Source: CAYSNP01 sp050945855
Lineage (GTDB): Bacteria; Bacillota; Clostridia; Christensenellales; DTU072
DNA: 33,916 nt
Direction of reading: 5' to 3'
Assembly (NCBI GenBank): GCA_050945855.1
Contig: JBMNTS010000014.1
Span: forward strand, 1-33,916
Part shown: positions 1 through 9,541 of the stretch, piece after piece
Layout: each line of letters begins with the position of its first letter
Position numbering within the stretch: the stretch's first letter is position 1
The notes under the pieces: model-generated
Told to the model about the DNA's origin: nothing
Database searches by the model: none
Seen by the model: only the letters and a program-made list of their open reading frames with translations
Position numbers and translations under genes: made by a program

Positions 1-6
1 AGAATA

Positions 7-3000
7 ATGGAATACTTTTATTTGCTTTTGGCTTTGATTATCTTAGCCTTTATTTTAATATTGATGATAGATAAGCGAAAAAAAATAGAAAATCTGCAAA
101 TGCGCACGCTCTCTGACGAGGACTTTTTTTCAGGCATCAGAGCAAAAGCAAGGCAACTGCGAACGCTTTCCAACGCAAAAGGGGTAAACATATACGCCCT
201 CAGCCGCAAAATAAATAAGGCAATCAAGAGCATCAGTCAAAAGAACAATAATAACCGCCCTCTTTTTGAATACGAGCGCTGGCTTTACGAAAATTATTAT
301 CTTGTGCGCAGGTTTATGGCCGACCACAACAACAGAAATTTTAACCGCCTGCCCGGTTCGGACCAAAAAATAAGAATACTGGAATTTGCGCGGTATATCG
401 TTGCCAACAGCAGCGAGGCGCTTACGCAGGACAGGATTGTATCCGCCATTAAAATGATTAATAACGAAACGTCGCTGCTTCTTAGCGAGGTAATGTCTTT
501 AAAGAAAGCGATAACCTATGCCCTAATCGAGCAGATTTATATATTGAGCGAGCGCATTATACATCATAACAAAATGCAAAGACTGGCAAACAGGCGATAC
601 TTTAAGGCAGAATTCCTTAACAGCGACGTATACGCGCATTACGCCCTTAAAAATCCGCGTTTCAGCGGGGAGGCGCATTCCGAATTGCTGAAAATGGGGG
701 TGGAGTCCAAGAGCATTGATTACAATTACAGCCTGTCCACATTGGAAAGCACAAAAATGGCCAAAAGCCTGTTTAAGTCTTTAATGCACATCAACAGTCT
801 TTTTAACGAAGACGTTTTAATCAATCATCTTAATATTTCCAAGGTCTTAAATAAGGACGACCAATACGCCAATATGTCTTTGGAGACAAAAAAGAGCTAT
901 CTTAACATAATAGAAAGGTTGAGTTTCAGGCTTAATGTAAGCGAATTGCTGACCGCGAATAAGGTTATGGAACTTGCCAGGCATAACGATATTTTTTTCG
1001 GAGACGTGCTGGCATGTCACGCCGGCAGGCTTGCAGCCTTTATCAAAACCAATCAGATAGTCAAATTAAAAGCCGTCTCCCGCTGCCGCGCCGAACGCGC
1101 GTACATCCTTGCGCTGAACCTGATTGCTTTTATCGCTTCCGCTCTTGCGGGCTGGTATTACCGCAGCGTGCTTGTGGGCGTATTAAGCCTCGTGCCTTTT
1201 TTCTTTATAATAGAAAAGCTGCTGAACTCCGTACTTATCTCGGCGGTACGTCCCGCGCATATACCAAGCATGAATTATACCGCAATACCCAACGAATGCA
1301 ATACTCTTATAGTAATATCACAGTTTATAGCGGACAAAGGACAGCTTGAGGATGCCATTCACCATTTACGGTCGGTAAAAGAAAGCAACAACGATAAAAA
1401 TATTCAGGCATCTCTGCTTATAGATTTCAAGAGCAGCAAGCAGGAAACGGACGCGGACGATTCCGCACTTATTGAAGCGCTAAAGCAGTTTGAAGGAGAG
1501 GAAGGCTACAATATCTTTGTGCGCAAGCGCTGCAAGGTGGGCGACAAGTATTGCGGCTGGGAAAGAAAAAGAGGGGCGATTATGGCCCTTAACCGTTATT
1601 TGGTCAACGGGGATACAAAGGATTTTTACTATATTTCCAACAGAAACGCGCCTTCGCCCAAATTTGTTATCGCGCTTGACGACGATAACGTAATGCTGCC
1701 CGGCACCGCCAAGGAACTTGTCAACCTTATTTCTCATCCCAGCAACAGCAGATACGATCTGATATCCGTGCGCAGCAAATACAATTTATATTCAGTCAAA
1801 ACCCCCTATTCCAAACGCTTTCTTGCCGAAAGCGGAGTGGAGGCGTACCCTAATTACAGTTCCTTGTATTTCAATTTGTTTAAGAAAGATATCTTTTGCG
1901 GCAAGGGAATATACCGCTTAAAGGAGTTTTACAACAAGCTGGAAGGCATTTTTCCCTCAAACAAAATACTTAGCCACGATATAATAGAAGGCGCGATTCT
2001 ATCTCCCGCAAGCACTTCCTTTATTTATGAAAACGCGCCTAAAAATTTTGTTTCTGAAAAGGAGCGGAGGACCAGGTGGACAAGAGGGGACATCGAACTG
2101 CTGCCCTTTGTGCTTACCAAATGGAAAAATGACGATAATAACATATATAAATCCGAAATCAGCCCTTTTTATAAGTTTATCATAATAAAAAACGTAATAA
2201 GCATTATCAATCCCGCCTGCATCCTGGCGATTCTGATATTATTTTTTATCCACCCTTCTCTTTGGGTACTTGCCCTTATCGTTGCCGCTTCGTCTATGGT
2301 CATTGATTGGCTGATTAACTTAAGAAGAATTAGAGATAATATCAGGTTCAGATATATTTTTGCCGGAATTGCGTCCTCCGCATATCTTACCGCAGAATAC
2401 TTAATGCTGTTGCCATTTGAGGCATTTCACGGCATCCGAACATTGGCGGCTACAGTAATAAAAATGATAAAGAAAGGCAATCTGTTGGAATGGAAAACGT
2501 ATTATTCCTCGCAAAAAGCATCCGGCTTTAATAAATTCGCAGCTCTTACCGCCCCCTCTATGATACTGATGCCGGCAATCGTTGCGGCTTTTGCCCTGAC
2601 AGGGATAAATATATTGCCTATTGGCATTTTTGCCTTGCTTACTTATTTGTGGCTGCCTTTGGTTTATATGTTGGGATTGCAACCCAAAGAAAAGCCTTTG
2701 AAAGAGAAGGATAAGAAGCTGCTGCGCAATTACGCGCTCAGAACGTATAATTACTTTACGTTTATGAACAACAACATGGATTTGATTGCGGACAATTTTC
2801 AGCTTAAACCATACAAAGGAGCTTCGGATACCACTTCTCCCACCAATATCGGATACGGTTTGCTTGCGGAAATCTGCGCTTATTACCTTGAGCTTAACAG
2901 TTTGGAAAACATATTGGCGAACATAGAAAAAACCGTGCACAAGATTGAGCGACTGCATAAATGGAAGGGCAATCTGTATAATTGGTATTACACCAAAACG

Positions 3001-6000
3001 GGAGAGGTGGCGCAAAAATTCGTATCCAGCGTAGACAGCGGCAATCTGATAGCCTGCCTTATTATAGCGGCGGAATTTTTAAGGGAGCATAATCAGCCGC
3101 TTTTGGCAAAAAGGGCGCAGCTGATAATAGAAAATACCGATTTGCGCAGTCTTTTTGACGAAAGAGCCAATCTTTTTTACTTAGGTTATAACGCAACGGA
3201 AAACCGTTATGAGGGCGCATACGACCTGCTGGCATCGGAATCCCGTCTGCTGAGCTTGGTGTATATGGCTTACGGCGGACCGGTCACCCATTACAGAGAG
3301 CTTACCAGAGATTACACCCCTATCGGCGGCAACACACTTTATTCCTGGAGCGGCACGGCGTTTGAATATCTTATGCCCTCCATATTTTTAAAGCCTCCCG
3401 ATTTTTCCCTGCTGTCGCGCACCTGCGCCAACGCGGTCAAGGCGCAGAAGAAAGTGCGCAGAAAAAATATGTGGGGAATGAGCGAAAGCGGATACTATAA
3501 GTTTGACGAACATCTGAAATACCAGTACCGCGCTTTCGGGATTAACGAACTGGCTCTGGATATAGACAAAAACCATATCGTTATATCGCCCTACAGCAGC
3601 TTTTTGTCATTATATATCAAGTCATCAAGCGTAATAAAGAATCTCAAAAAACTGCAAAAAAACGGCGTGTACGGCGAATACGGTTTTTATGAATCTTTGG
3701 ACTTTACAAGCAAAAAGCAAATAATATTTTCTTATATGACGCATCATCAGGGTATGATAATAGCTTCTCTCGCCAATTTCCTTGCCGGCGGCGCGATAGA
3801 AAAGCTCATGCTTAGAAACGCGAAAATCGAGGGGGTTAAAATCCTGCTGTCCGAACGTACCAGCGAAAAAGTATACCGGCGCAAGCAAAAAGACAAAAAA
3901 ATCCAGGCACAGCGGGACAGCGCGAAATTCAGCGATACCTATTGCGAGCTTAAAGACAGGGTTTACAGCGGGGGGCTGTCCAACGGAACCGTTACCGGCT
4001 TTTATGACAGCAACGGCAACAGTTTTGTTAAGTATCAGGATATCCTTATTAATAAATTCAGGGGTGACTATAAGTCGGTATACGGGGGTATGTTTTATAT
4101 AAAGCATAATAACAGGCTGTTTTCCCCCACTTATTATCCGCTCAGGCAGGACAAAGCCAATCATACCTTTACGGCAAACAGCGATAGCGTCAATTATGCC
4201 AATACCAAGGAAAAAGTGACGCTTGACATAGCGGTGGACGACGATTTCAACGCAGAGGTACGCAGGCTGACTTTCAATTCGGACAATAACAATCCTACCG
4301 TGTACTTCTTTGAGGAATTGGCGATAAGCAGGCAGGACGAGCACGAATCGCATCAGACTTTCTGCAATATGTTTATCAGCACCGAAATAGACAAGCAAAG
4401 GAATATTGTCTTTGTGCGCCGCAAGGCAAGACGAAAGAAAGGGGATATTTACGCGGCTTATATTATCAGGGGACTAAAAGACCTGGAAATCGAGACCAAC
4501 CGCTTTAACTATATAGGGCGCAATAAGGACGAACGCACCCCCGATTTTATTCTCAATAAAAATATCAAGTTCAATTCCGAAGGGGACGTATTGGAGCCTT
4601 GCGTCGGATTTAGCGGCAAATTTATCAAGCGCGGAAACAGCGGCTACCGCTGCGAAATAATAAAAATCGTAGACGAAAATATGGATAACCTGCTAAATCT
4701 TATTGAACTGCTGCCCTCCGATTTTTACGAATACGCGCTGGAAAAATCCACACAATTCATTCTGCACAGACAGGCGGGGGCGCTTGCGGCACCTTTTTTG
4801 TACAAGCCTTACTCGCAGGAAACGCTGGCTTTTGTTTGCGAAAACGATTTGCACAAAGAGTTTGCGGAAATTACCGATTACAAAAAGACTCTCTTTTTCA
4901 GGCTGCAAAGCATTGAGGATACGCCCCTGCTCCTTTCGCTGTGCTCAATTATAAACAGTTTAAGATTATTCGGCATAAGGACAAGACTGCTTATTGTCTA
5001 TGAAGATACGGGCGACGACAAGAACAAAGCCCATATAGAGGAGCAATTAAAACGAAACTTTATTTCCGATTACAAGCTGATTAATGCCGCGGAAGAAAAC
5101 AGCTTTATCAAAGAATTTGCGTTTATTTCCTTAAACGAGAGTCTCGCGTTCGGAGAATTCTCCTTCCCCGACAATACGGGAGTACAGGAAGGTATCCCTC
5201 CCGCTTATCAGTTTGATTTAAAGGAAAATATGCTGTTGGAGTCCGGAAACGGCGGCTTTGATACTGAAGGCAACTACCTTGTGGATAACACGCGTTTGCC
5301 CGAATTGCCTTATTCCAATATCGTGGCGGGAAAGCAAGGCGGTTTTGTAATAACCGAAAACGGAGGCGGTTTTGCGTTTTTCGGTAACAGCAGAGAAAAT
5401 AAGGTCATTCGCTTTGAAAACGACCCCATAAAAGATTATGCTTATGAACAACTGCACTTATGTTCCGACGTCAATTACAGACTAAACCGCAGCGGTCCCA
5501 ATTGCAGAGTAACCCATGGTATGGGCATCACTCTGTTTTCCTCCCGCTTTGACGAATTGAGCATTGATTGCGAATTTTATATTATCGAAGAAGGCAGCAT
5601 CAGAATCGCGGAAGTAAGCGCGAACCAAAAAAATATGGATAATTTATGTTTCGCCTACTTTTTGGATTGCGCTTTGGGCTGGAGGCATGAGCCGACATTC
5701 ATTTATCGGCAATTTGAAAACGGTATTCTCAAAGCAAAAAATCTATATAATTCGCAGGCTGTTTTCATTAAGGCGATAGGCAAAAACATTTCCGTAAGCT
5801 CCAACGAAAACCTTGATTTATCCAATCTTTATATCAGCATTGACAGACCGCTGTCCCAAAATAAGTTTTATATCGCTATGTCTGACAGCGCGGACGCGCT
5901 TGCCACACTTTGCGAGGAAAAAATCGAATATAAAAAGGAAGAAGTACGCCAGTATTATAAAAATCTGTCTAATATAGAATTAATAAGTAAAATTACTTCG

Positions 6001-7422
6001 GCAAATCTGCTAATTAATAACTATTTATTGTATCAGGTGATATCAAGCAGAATGAACGCAAAGAGCGGATATTATCAAATAGGAGGCGCGACGGGTTTCA
6101 GAGACCAGTTGCAGGACGCGCTTGCGCTCATCCATTCCGCCCCCCAAAGGTGCAGGGAGCAAATACTCTATCACGCCGCTCACCAATACAGCGAAGGCGA
6201 TGTGATGCATTGGTGGCACCATGAAAAATTCGGCGTGCGCACCCGGATAAGCGACGATAAACTGTTTTTGCCCTACGCCGTGGCGGTATATACCGAAGCT
6301 ACGCAGGATTATTCCATATTGCAGGAGAAAGTACCATACCTCTCTTCGCCCGTACTGGAGCCCAATGAACAGGACAGATTTGAAAACCCTCCCTACACCG
6401 CCGAAAGTTTTACACTGCACGAGCATTGTCTGCAGGCTATCAGGCACAGCCTGAAATTCGGGGAACATAATTTGCTGCAAATGGGCTCCGGCGACTGGAA
6501 CGACGGAATGGATTATATAGGCGAAAAGGGAAAGGGCGAAAGCGTGCTGCTGACCATGTTCGCGTATGAAACCATTATGAAATTCAAGGAGCTTTGCAAA
6601 GATTCCACGCGCATAGAACTGGTAAATATTGCGGCAAAGCTGCAGAAAGCAATAGAGGCGCACGCGTTTGAAGGAGAGCATTATATGCGCGCTTATTCGG
6701 ACAGCGGCAAATGGTACGGGACTATGAAATCGGATGAATTTAAGATTGACCTTGCCGTCCAAAGCTACGCCCAGCTTAGCGGCATCGCCTCCGAAGAAAG
6801 GGCAAAATCGGCAATAGATGCCGCGGGCATGTATCTGGTTGACCGCGAAGGCGGCGTTATCAAGTTGCTTGATCCGCCGCTTAACAAGCAGCATTATATC
6901 GGATATATTTCCTCATATCCCGAAGGAGTTAGGGAAAACGGGGGGCAGTATACCCACGCCGCTATCTGGTACCTGATAGCCCTGGCGCGGCTTAACAGGC
7001 AAAACGAAGCCTTTGAATTGTTCCAGATGATTAATCCCATAGAAAAGAACCGTAACCCATTCTGGGCTAATAAATATCTTGGGGAGCCGTATGTCTTAAG
7101 CGGCGACGTTTACGCCGGCAAAGATAATAAAGGCAGAATGGGCTGGAGCTGGTATACGGGCAGCGCCGCCTGGGCATACCGACTGCTGACCGAAGAGTTT
7201 TTGGGGCTGAAGCGCAGAGGGGAAGAGTTGATAGTAGACCCGCTTTTGCCCGACGCACTGGCGGATTGCGAGGTAATATACAGATATAAAGACGCGAAAT
7301 ACACTATAAAATATCGCAAAACCAATAACTATAAACTGTATTTTGACGGTATAGAAATCGCCAAAGGCAAAGCTATTCCGCTGCACGCCGATAAAGGAGC
7401 GGAAATAGTCTGCGAATGCTGA
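7..7422 (+). CDS. Cyclic beta-1,2-glucan synthase-like protein (GT84 + glycoamylase-like/GH189 + GH94)
   Basis: A 2471-aa membrane protein with the three-module layout of Cgs/ChvB/NdvB, which polymerise UDP-glucose into beta-1,2-glucan, cyclise it and trim chain length by phosphorolysis. A first membrane helix lies at residues 3-20 and more at about 370-415, followed by a family-2-type glycosyltransferase domain with DDDN at 558-561 and the RRTRW motif at 687-691, then further helices at about 725-815 and 845-895. The glycoamylase-like cyclisation region (about 1080-1290) contains YTPIGG, WSGTAFEY and THHQGM. The C-terminal GH94 part contains GGATGFRDQ and GSGDWNDGM; Asp2163 or Asp2166 in the latter is the expected GH94 acid region. 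Rhizobial and Brucella proteins are about 2800 aa, so this one is shorter, mostly in the N-terminal region. From memory, a clostridial homologue (Thermoanaerobacter italicus) has been studied. The start sits at the window edge, so its RBS, and possibly a longer N-terminus, cannot be judged. Confidence 0.88.
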   Translation: MEYFYLLLALIILAFILILMIDKRKKIENLQMRTLSDEDFFSGIRAKARQLRTLSNAKGVNIYALSRKINKAIKSISQKNNNNRPLFEYERWLYENYYLVRRFMADHNNRNFNRLPGSDQKIRILEFARYIVANSSEALTQDRIVSAIKMINNETSLLLSEVMSLKKAITYALIEQIYILSERIIHHNKMQRLANRRYFKAEFLNSDVYAHYALKNPRFSGEAHSELLKMGVESKSIDYNYSLSTLESTKMAKSLFKSLMHINSLFNEDVLINHLNISKVLNKDDQYANMSLETKKSYLNIIERLSFRLNVSELLTANKVMELARHNDIFFGDVLACHAGRLAAFIKTNQIVKLKAVSRCRAERAYILALNLIAFIASALAGWYYRSVLVGVLSLVPFFFIIEKLLNSVLISAVRPAHIPSMNYTAIPNECNTLIVISQFIADKGQLEDAIHHLRSVKESNNDKNIQASLLIDFKSSKQETDADDSALIEALKQFEGEEGYNIFVRKRCKVGDKYCGWERKRGAIMALNRYLVNGDTKDFYYISNRNAPSPKFVIALDDDNVMLPGTAKELVNLISHPSNSRYDLISVRSKYNLYSVKTPYSKRFLAESGVEAYPNYSSLYFNLFKKDIFCGKGIYRLKEFYNKLEGIFPSNKILSHDIIEGAILSPASTSFIYENAPKNFVSEKERRTRWTRGDIELLPFVLTKWKNDDNNIYKSEISPFYKFIIIKNVISIINPACILAILILFFIHPSLWVLALIVAASSMVIDWLINLRRIRDNIRFRYIFAGIASSAYLTAEYLMLLPFEAFHGIRTLAATVIKMIKKGNLLEWKTYYSSQKASGFNKFAALTAPSMILMPAIVAAFALTGINILPIGIFALLTYLWLPLVYMLGLQPKEKPLKEKDKKLLRNYALRTYNYFTFMNNNMDLIADNFQLKPYKGASDTTSPTNIGYGLLAEICAYYLELNSLENILANIEKTVHKIERLHKWKGNLYNWYYTKTGEVAQKFVSSVDSGNLIACLIIAAEFLREHNQPLLAKRAQLIIENTDLRSLFDERANLFYLGYNATENRYEGAYDLLASESRLLSLVYMAYGGPVTHYRELTRDYTPIGGNTLYSWSGTAFEYLMPSIFLKPPDFSLLSRTCANAVKAQKKVRRKNMWGMSESGYYKFDEHLKYQYRAFGINELALDIDKNHIVISPYSSFLSLYIKSSSVIKNLKKLQKNGVYGEYGFYESLDFTSKKQIIFSYMTHHQGMIIASLANFLAGGAIEKLMLRNAKIEGVKILLSERTSEKVYRRKQKDKKIQAQRDSAKFSDTYCELKDRVYSGGLSNGTVTGFYDSNGNSFVKYQDILINKFRGDYKSVYGGMFYIKHNNRLFSPTYYPLRQDKANHTFTANSDSVNYANTKEKVTLDIAVDDDFNAEVRRLTFNSDNNNPTVYFFEELAISRQDEHESHQTFCNMFISTEIDKQRNIVFVRRKARRKKGDIYAAYIIRGLKDLEIETNRFNYIGRNKDERTPDFILNKNIKFNSEGDVLEPCVGFSGKFIKRGNSGYRCEIIKIVDENMDNLLNLIELLPSDFYEYALEKSTQFILHRQAGALAAPFLYKPYSQETLAFVCENDLHKEFAEITDYKKTLFFRLQSIEDTPLLLSLCSIINSLRLFGIRTRLLIVYEDTGDDKNKAHIEEQLKRNFISDYKLINAAEENSFIKEFAFISLNESLAFGEFSFPDNTGVQEGIPPAYQFDLKENMLLESGNGGFDTEGNYLVDNTRLPELPYSNIVAGKQGGFVITENGGGFAFFGNSRENKVIRFENDPIKDYAYEQLHLCSDVNYRLNRSGPNCRVTHGMGITLFSSRFDELSIDCEFYIIEEGSIRIAEVSANQKNMDNLCFAYFLDCALGWRHEPTFIYRQFENGILKAKNLYNSQAVFIKAIGKNISVSSNENLDLSNLYISIDRPLSQNKFYIAMSDSADALATLCEEKIEYKKEEVRQYYKNLSNIELISKITSANLLINNYLLYQVISSRMNAKSGYYQIGGATGFRDQLQDALALIHSAPQRCREQILYHAAHQYSEGDVMHWWHHEKFGVRTRISDDKLFLPYAVAVYTEATQDYSILQEKVPYLSSPVLEPNEQDRFENPPYTAESFTLHEHCLQAIRHSLKFGEHNLLQMGSGDWNDGMDYIGEKGKGESVLLTMFAYETIMKFKELCKDSTRIELVNIAAKLQKAIEAHAFEGEHYMRAYSDSGKWYGTMKSDEFKIDLAVQSYAQLSGIASEERAKSAIDAAGMYLVDREGGVIKLLDPPLNKQHYIGYISSYPEGVRENGGQYTHAAIWYLIALARLNRQNEAFELFQMINPIEKNRNPFWANKYLGEPYVLSGDVYAGKDNKGRMGWSWYTGSAAWAYRLLTEEFLGLKRRGEELIVDPLLPDALADCEVIYRYKDAKYTIKYRKTNNYKLYFDGIEIAKGKAIPLHADKGAEIVCEC

Positions 7423-7461
7423 ACGCTTAGGATTACGCCAATATCTTATACTCTTTCCGTA

Positions 7462-7490
7462 TTGACAAGGCAATAATTATGCTATATTAT
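7462..7490 (+). promoter_or_regulatory. Promoter of the GH31-symporter unit
   Basis: TTGACA at 7462-7467 and TATTAT at 7485-7490 are separated by 17 nt. An overlapping TGC-TATATT at 7480-7488 could serve as an extended -10 instead. The element lies in the 97-nt gap between the glucan synthase stop and the GH31 start, so the sugar unit probably has its own transcription start. No clear operator palindrome is visible. Confidence 0.75.
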
Positions 7491-7519
7491 TAAGGTACAA
7501 CCGGATATTGGAGAAAGCA

Positions 7520-9541
7520 ATGTATTTTAATAAAGAGGACGGAGTCCTTACATTTAAGGGCAAAAAAGTTTTTTGCCATAATGAAAAGGCTCCGTTTATT
7601 GATTTACTTAAGATTGAATATTCTTATTCCGGACGGCGAGGCAGCCAAAAGACAGTCACCAGAACAAAAGAAAGTATAGCCCTTGCAAAACCGGATGTTG
7701 AATTCAATAACGATAAAGCGATTTTCAAATTTTCCAATGACGACAAGTATTTGACTCTTGAATTTACCCCAATTGAAAATACATTAAAAATTACCCCGAT
7801 AGAATATTCCGAGGGTTATAAGGCTAAATTCAACTTTGCCTCCGACAAAGGGGAAAAACTGTTCGGGCTGGGGGAACGCTTCCTGAAATTAAACCTCAAA
7901 GGCGAGGTAGTGGAAAATATAGTCAGCGAACATATCGGACTAGCGCAAATTCTTGCCAAGGCGTATCCGGTTTTGCAAAAAATCGGAATTAAGGCAAAAG
8001 CGGAGTTCAAGGATATAAAAACCTATTGCCCTATCCCCGTTTATACTTCGGATAAAATGTATTCGGTTTGGGTTGACAGCGCGGATTACGGCGTTTTTGA
8101 TTTCAGAGCGGCGGACGCAAACGCCGTTACCTTTGAGCAAATGCCCGAGAACATCTACTTTATTACGGGCAAGGATTACATTGATTTATCCAAAGGTATC
8201 AATGCCTTGCTGCCTCCGGCGCAATACCTGCCCCATTGGGTACATAACGGTATGATTTTAGGCATTAAGGGCGATTTGACGGAAGCCGTTGAAAGGGCGA
8301 TTGCCGCAAAACACTCAGGCATTGCCGTTGCCGGGATATGGTGCGAAAACTGGAGCGGCTATAAGCAGACTGTAGCGGGAAGGCAAGTATATTGGAATTG
8401 GGAATACGATAAAACGCTTTACCCCGATTTGCCCGGCAAAATTAAGGAATTGGAGAAAGAGGGTATCAGATTTTTGGCGTATATCAATCCGTATCTGCTT
8501 AAAGACGCGCCGATGTATAATGATTTTAAAAGCAGAGGATTTTTGATTTTAAACAAAAAGGGTAAAGTATATCATATCAAAACCACAACATTTAAGGCGG
8601 GCATGATAGACCTTACCAATCCGGAAGCCTTTGAATACACTAAAAAGATTATCCGTGAAAACTTTATAGATATAGGCATTAAAGGCTGGATGGCCGATTT
8701 CGGGGAATATCTGCCGCATGATTGCGTGCTGTACGGCAAAGACGCCCGCAGCATGCATAATCTTTGGCCTGTGTTATGGGCGCGCTGCAACCGTGAGGCA
8801 ATTGCCGAGAGCGGCAAAAAGGACGTATTTTTCTTTTCGCGTTCGGGATATTCGGGCATTGCGGGCTGCTCCCCTGTCTTATGGAACGGCGACCAGCATA
8901 CCGATTACTCCCCCGATGTGGGTATGGCAAGCGTAATACCCGCTACGCTTTCCTTAGGCATCAGCGGCGTGCCGCTGTGTCACAGCGACATTGCGGGATT
9001 TATTACCTTCGGCAGACTGGTAAGGGATAAAGGATTATGGATACGCTGGCTGCAGATGAGCGCCTTTTCCCCGCTTATGCGTTCGCACGCAACCCCCCGT
9101 CCATTGGACAACGTGCAATTTGATTCTGACAAGGAAGTTATCGCGGCAACCGCCCTATATTCCAATATACATAAATTGCTGACACCTTATCTTATACATA
9201 TCATTGACAATGAAGCGGCTATGGGTATGCCCGCAATGCGCCCGGTTTTTTACCATTATCCCAATGAAGAAATTTCGTATACGGACGATTTTTGCTATAT
9301 GCTGGGCAATGACCTTTTTGTTGCGCCCTCTTTCTCGGAAGAGAGCCAACCAAGAAAGCTATGCGTACCCGACGATAACTGGATTTGCCTTTTTTCCGGC
9401 AAAAACGTGAAGGAAGCAGTTTTTACTCAAGATAGAATTGCCGTTTTATACAATAAAGCAAGCAAATTTTGCGATACTTTCAAGGCAATTACCGATTATA
9501 TCAAACAAAACGGAGACGGAGATGAACAAAAGCGCGGATAA
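7520..9541 (+). CDS. GH31 glycosidase, sulfoquinovosidase-like (YihQ) branch, substrate uncertain
   Basis: A cytoplasmic 673-aa GH31 retaining alpha-glycosidase without signal peptide. The nucleophile Asp393 lies in GWMADFGEYLP and the acid/base Asp458 in WNGDQHTDY; both motifs are typical of the YihQ sulfoquinovosidase branch. Aligned by eye to E. coli YihQ recalled from memory, the sulfonate-recognition positions Q262, Q288, R301, W304 and Y508 become K250, E276, Q289, W292 and F494. The K/E pair occurs in some real sulfoquinovosidases, but losing the arginine and tyrosine argues against sulfoquinovose as substrate. ATG at 7520 is preferred over the TTG at 7508 because GGAG at 7510-7513 is then a well-placed RBS. 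The 3' end overlaps the symporter by 20 nt, so the pair probably imports and hydrolyses one glycoside. No sulfoquinovose catabolic genes are nearby; the closest pathway is uronate degradation. Confidence 0.85.
   Translation: MYFNKEDGVLTFKGKKVFCHNEKAPFIDLLKIEYSYSGRRGSQKTVTRTKESIALAKPDVEFNNDKAIFKFSNDDKYLTLEFTPIENTLKITPIEYSEGYKAKFNFASDKGEKLFGLGERFLKLNLKGEVVENIVSEHIGLAQILAKAYPVLQKIGIKAKAEFKDIKTYCPIPVYTSDKMYSVWVDSADYGVFDFRAADANAVTFEQMPENIYFITGKDYIDLSKGINALLPPAQYLPHWVHNGMILGIKGDLTEAVERAIAAKHSGIAVAGIWCENWSGYKQTVAGRQVYWNWEYDKTLYPDLPGKIKELEKEGIRFLAYINPYLLKDAPMYNDFKSRGFLILNKKGKVYHIKTTTFKAGMIDLTNPEAFEYTKKIIRENFIDIGIKGWMADFGEYLPHDCVLYGKDARSMHNLWPVLWARCNREAIAESGKKDVFFFSRSGYSGIAGCSPVLWNGDQHTDYSPDVGMASVIPATLSLGISGVPLCHSDIAGFITFGRLVRDKGLWIRWLQMSAFSPLMRSHATPRPLDNVQFDSDKEVIAATALYSNIHKLLTPYLIHIIDNEAAMGMPAMRPVFYHYPNEEISYTDDFCYMLGNDLFVAPSFSEESQPRKLCVPDDNWICLFSGKNVKEAVFTQDRIAVLYNKASKFCDTFKAITDYIKQNGDGDEQKRG

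Noticed and set aside
7508..7519. TTG start of the GH31 gene
   Set aside because: The TTGGAG itself supplies the GGAG ribosome binding site for the ATG at 7520.
9438..9521. Longer symporter start at a TTG within the GH31 gene
   Set aside because: The extra residues are not family sequence and the ATG at 9522 has an excellent RBS.
7520..9541. Naming the GH31 a sulfoquinovosidase
   Set aside because: The residue matching the sulfonate-binding Arg of YihQ is Gln, the Tyr is Phe, and no sulfoquinovose catabolic genes are nearby.
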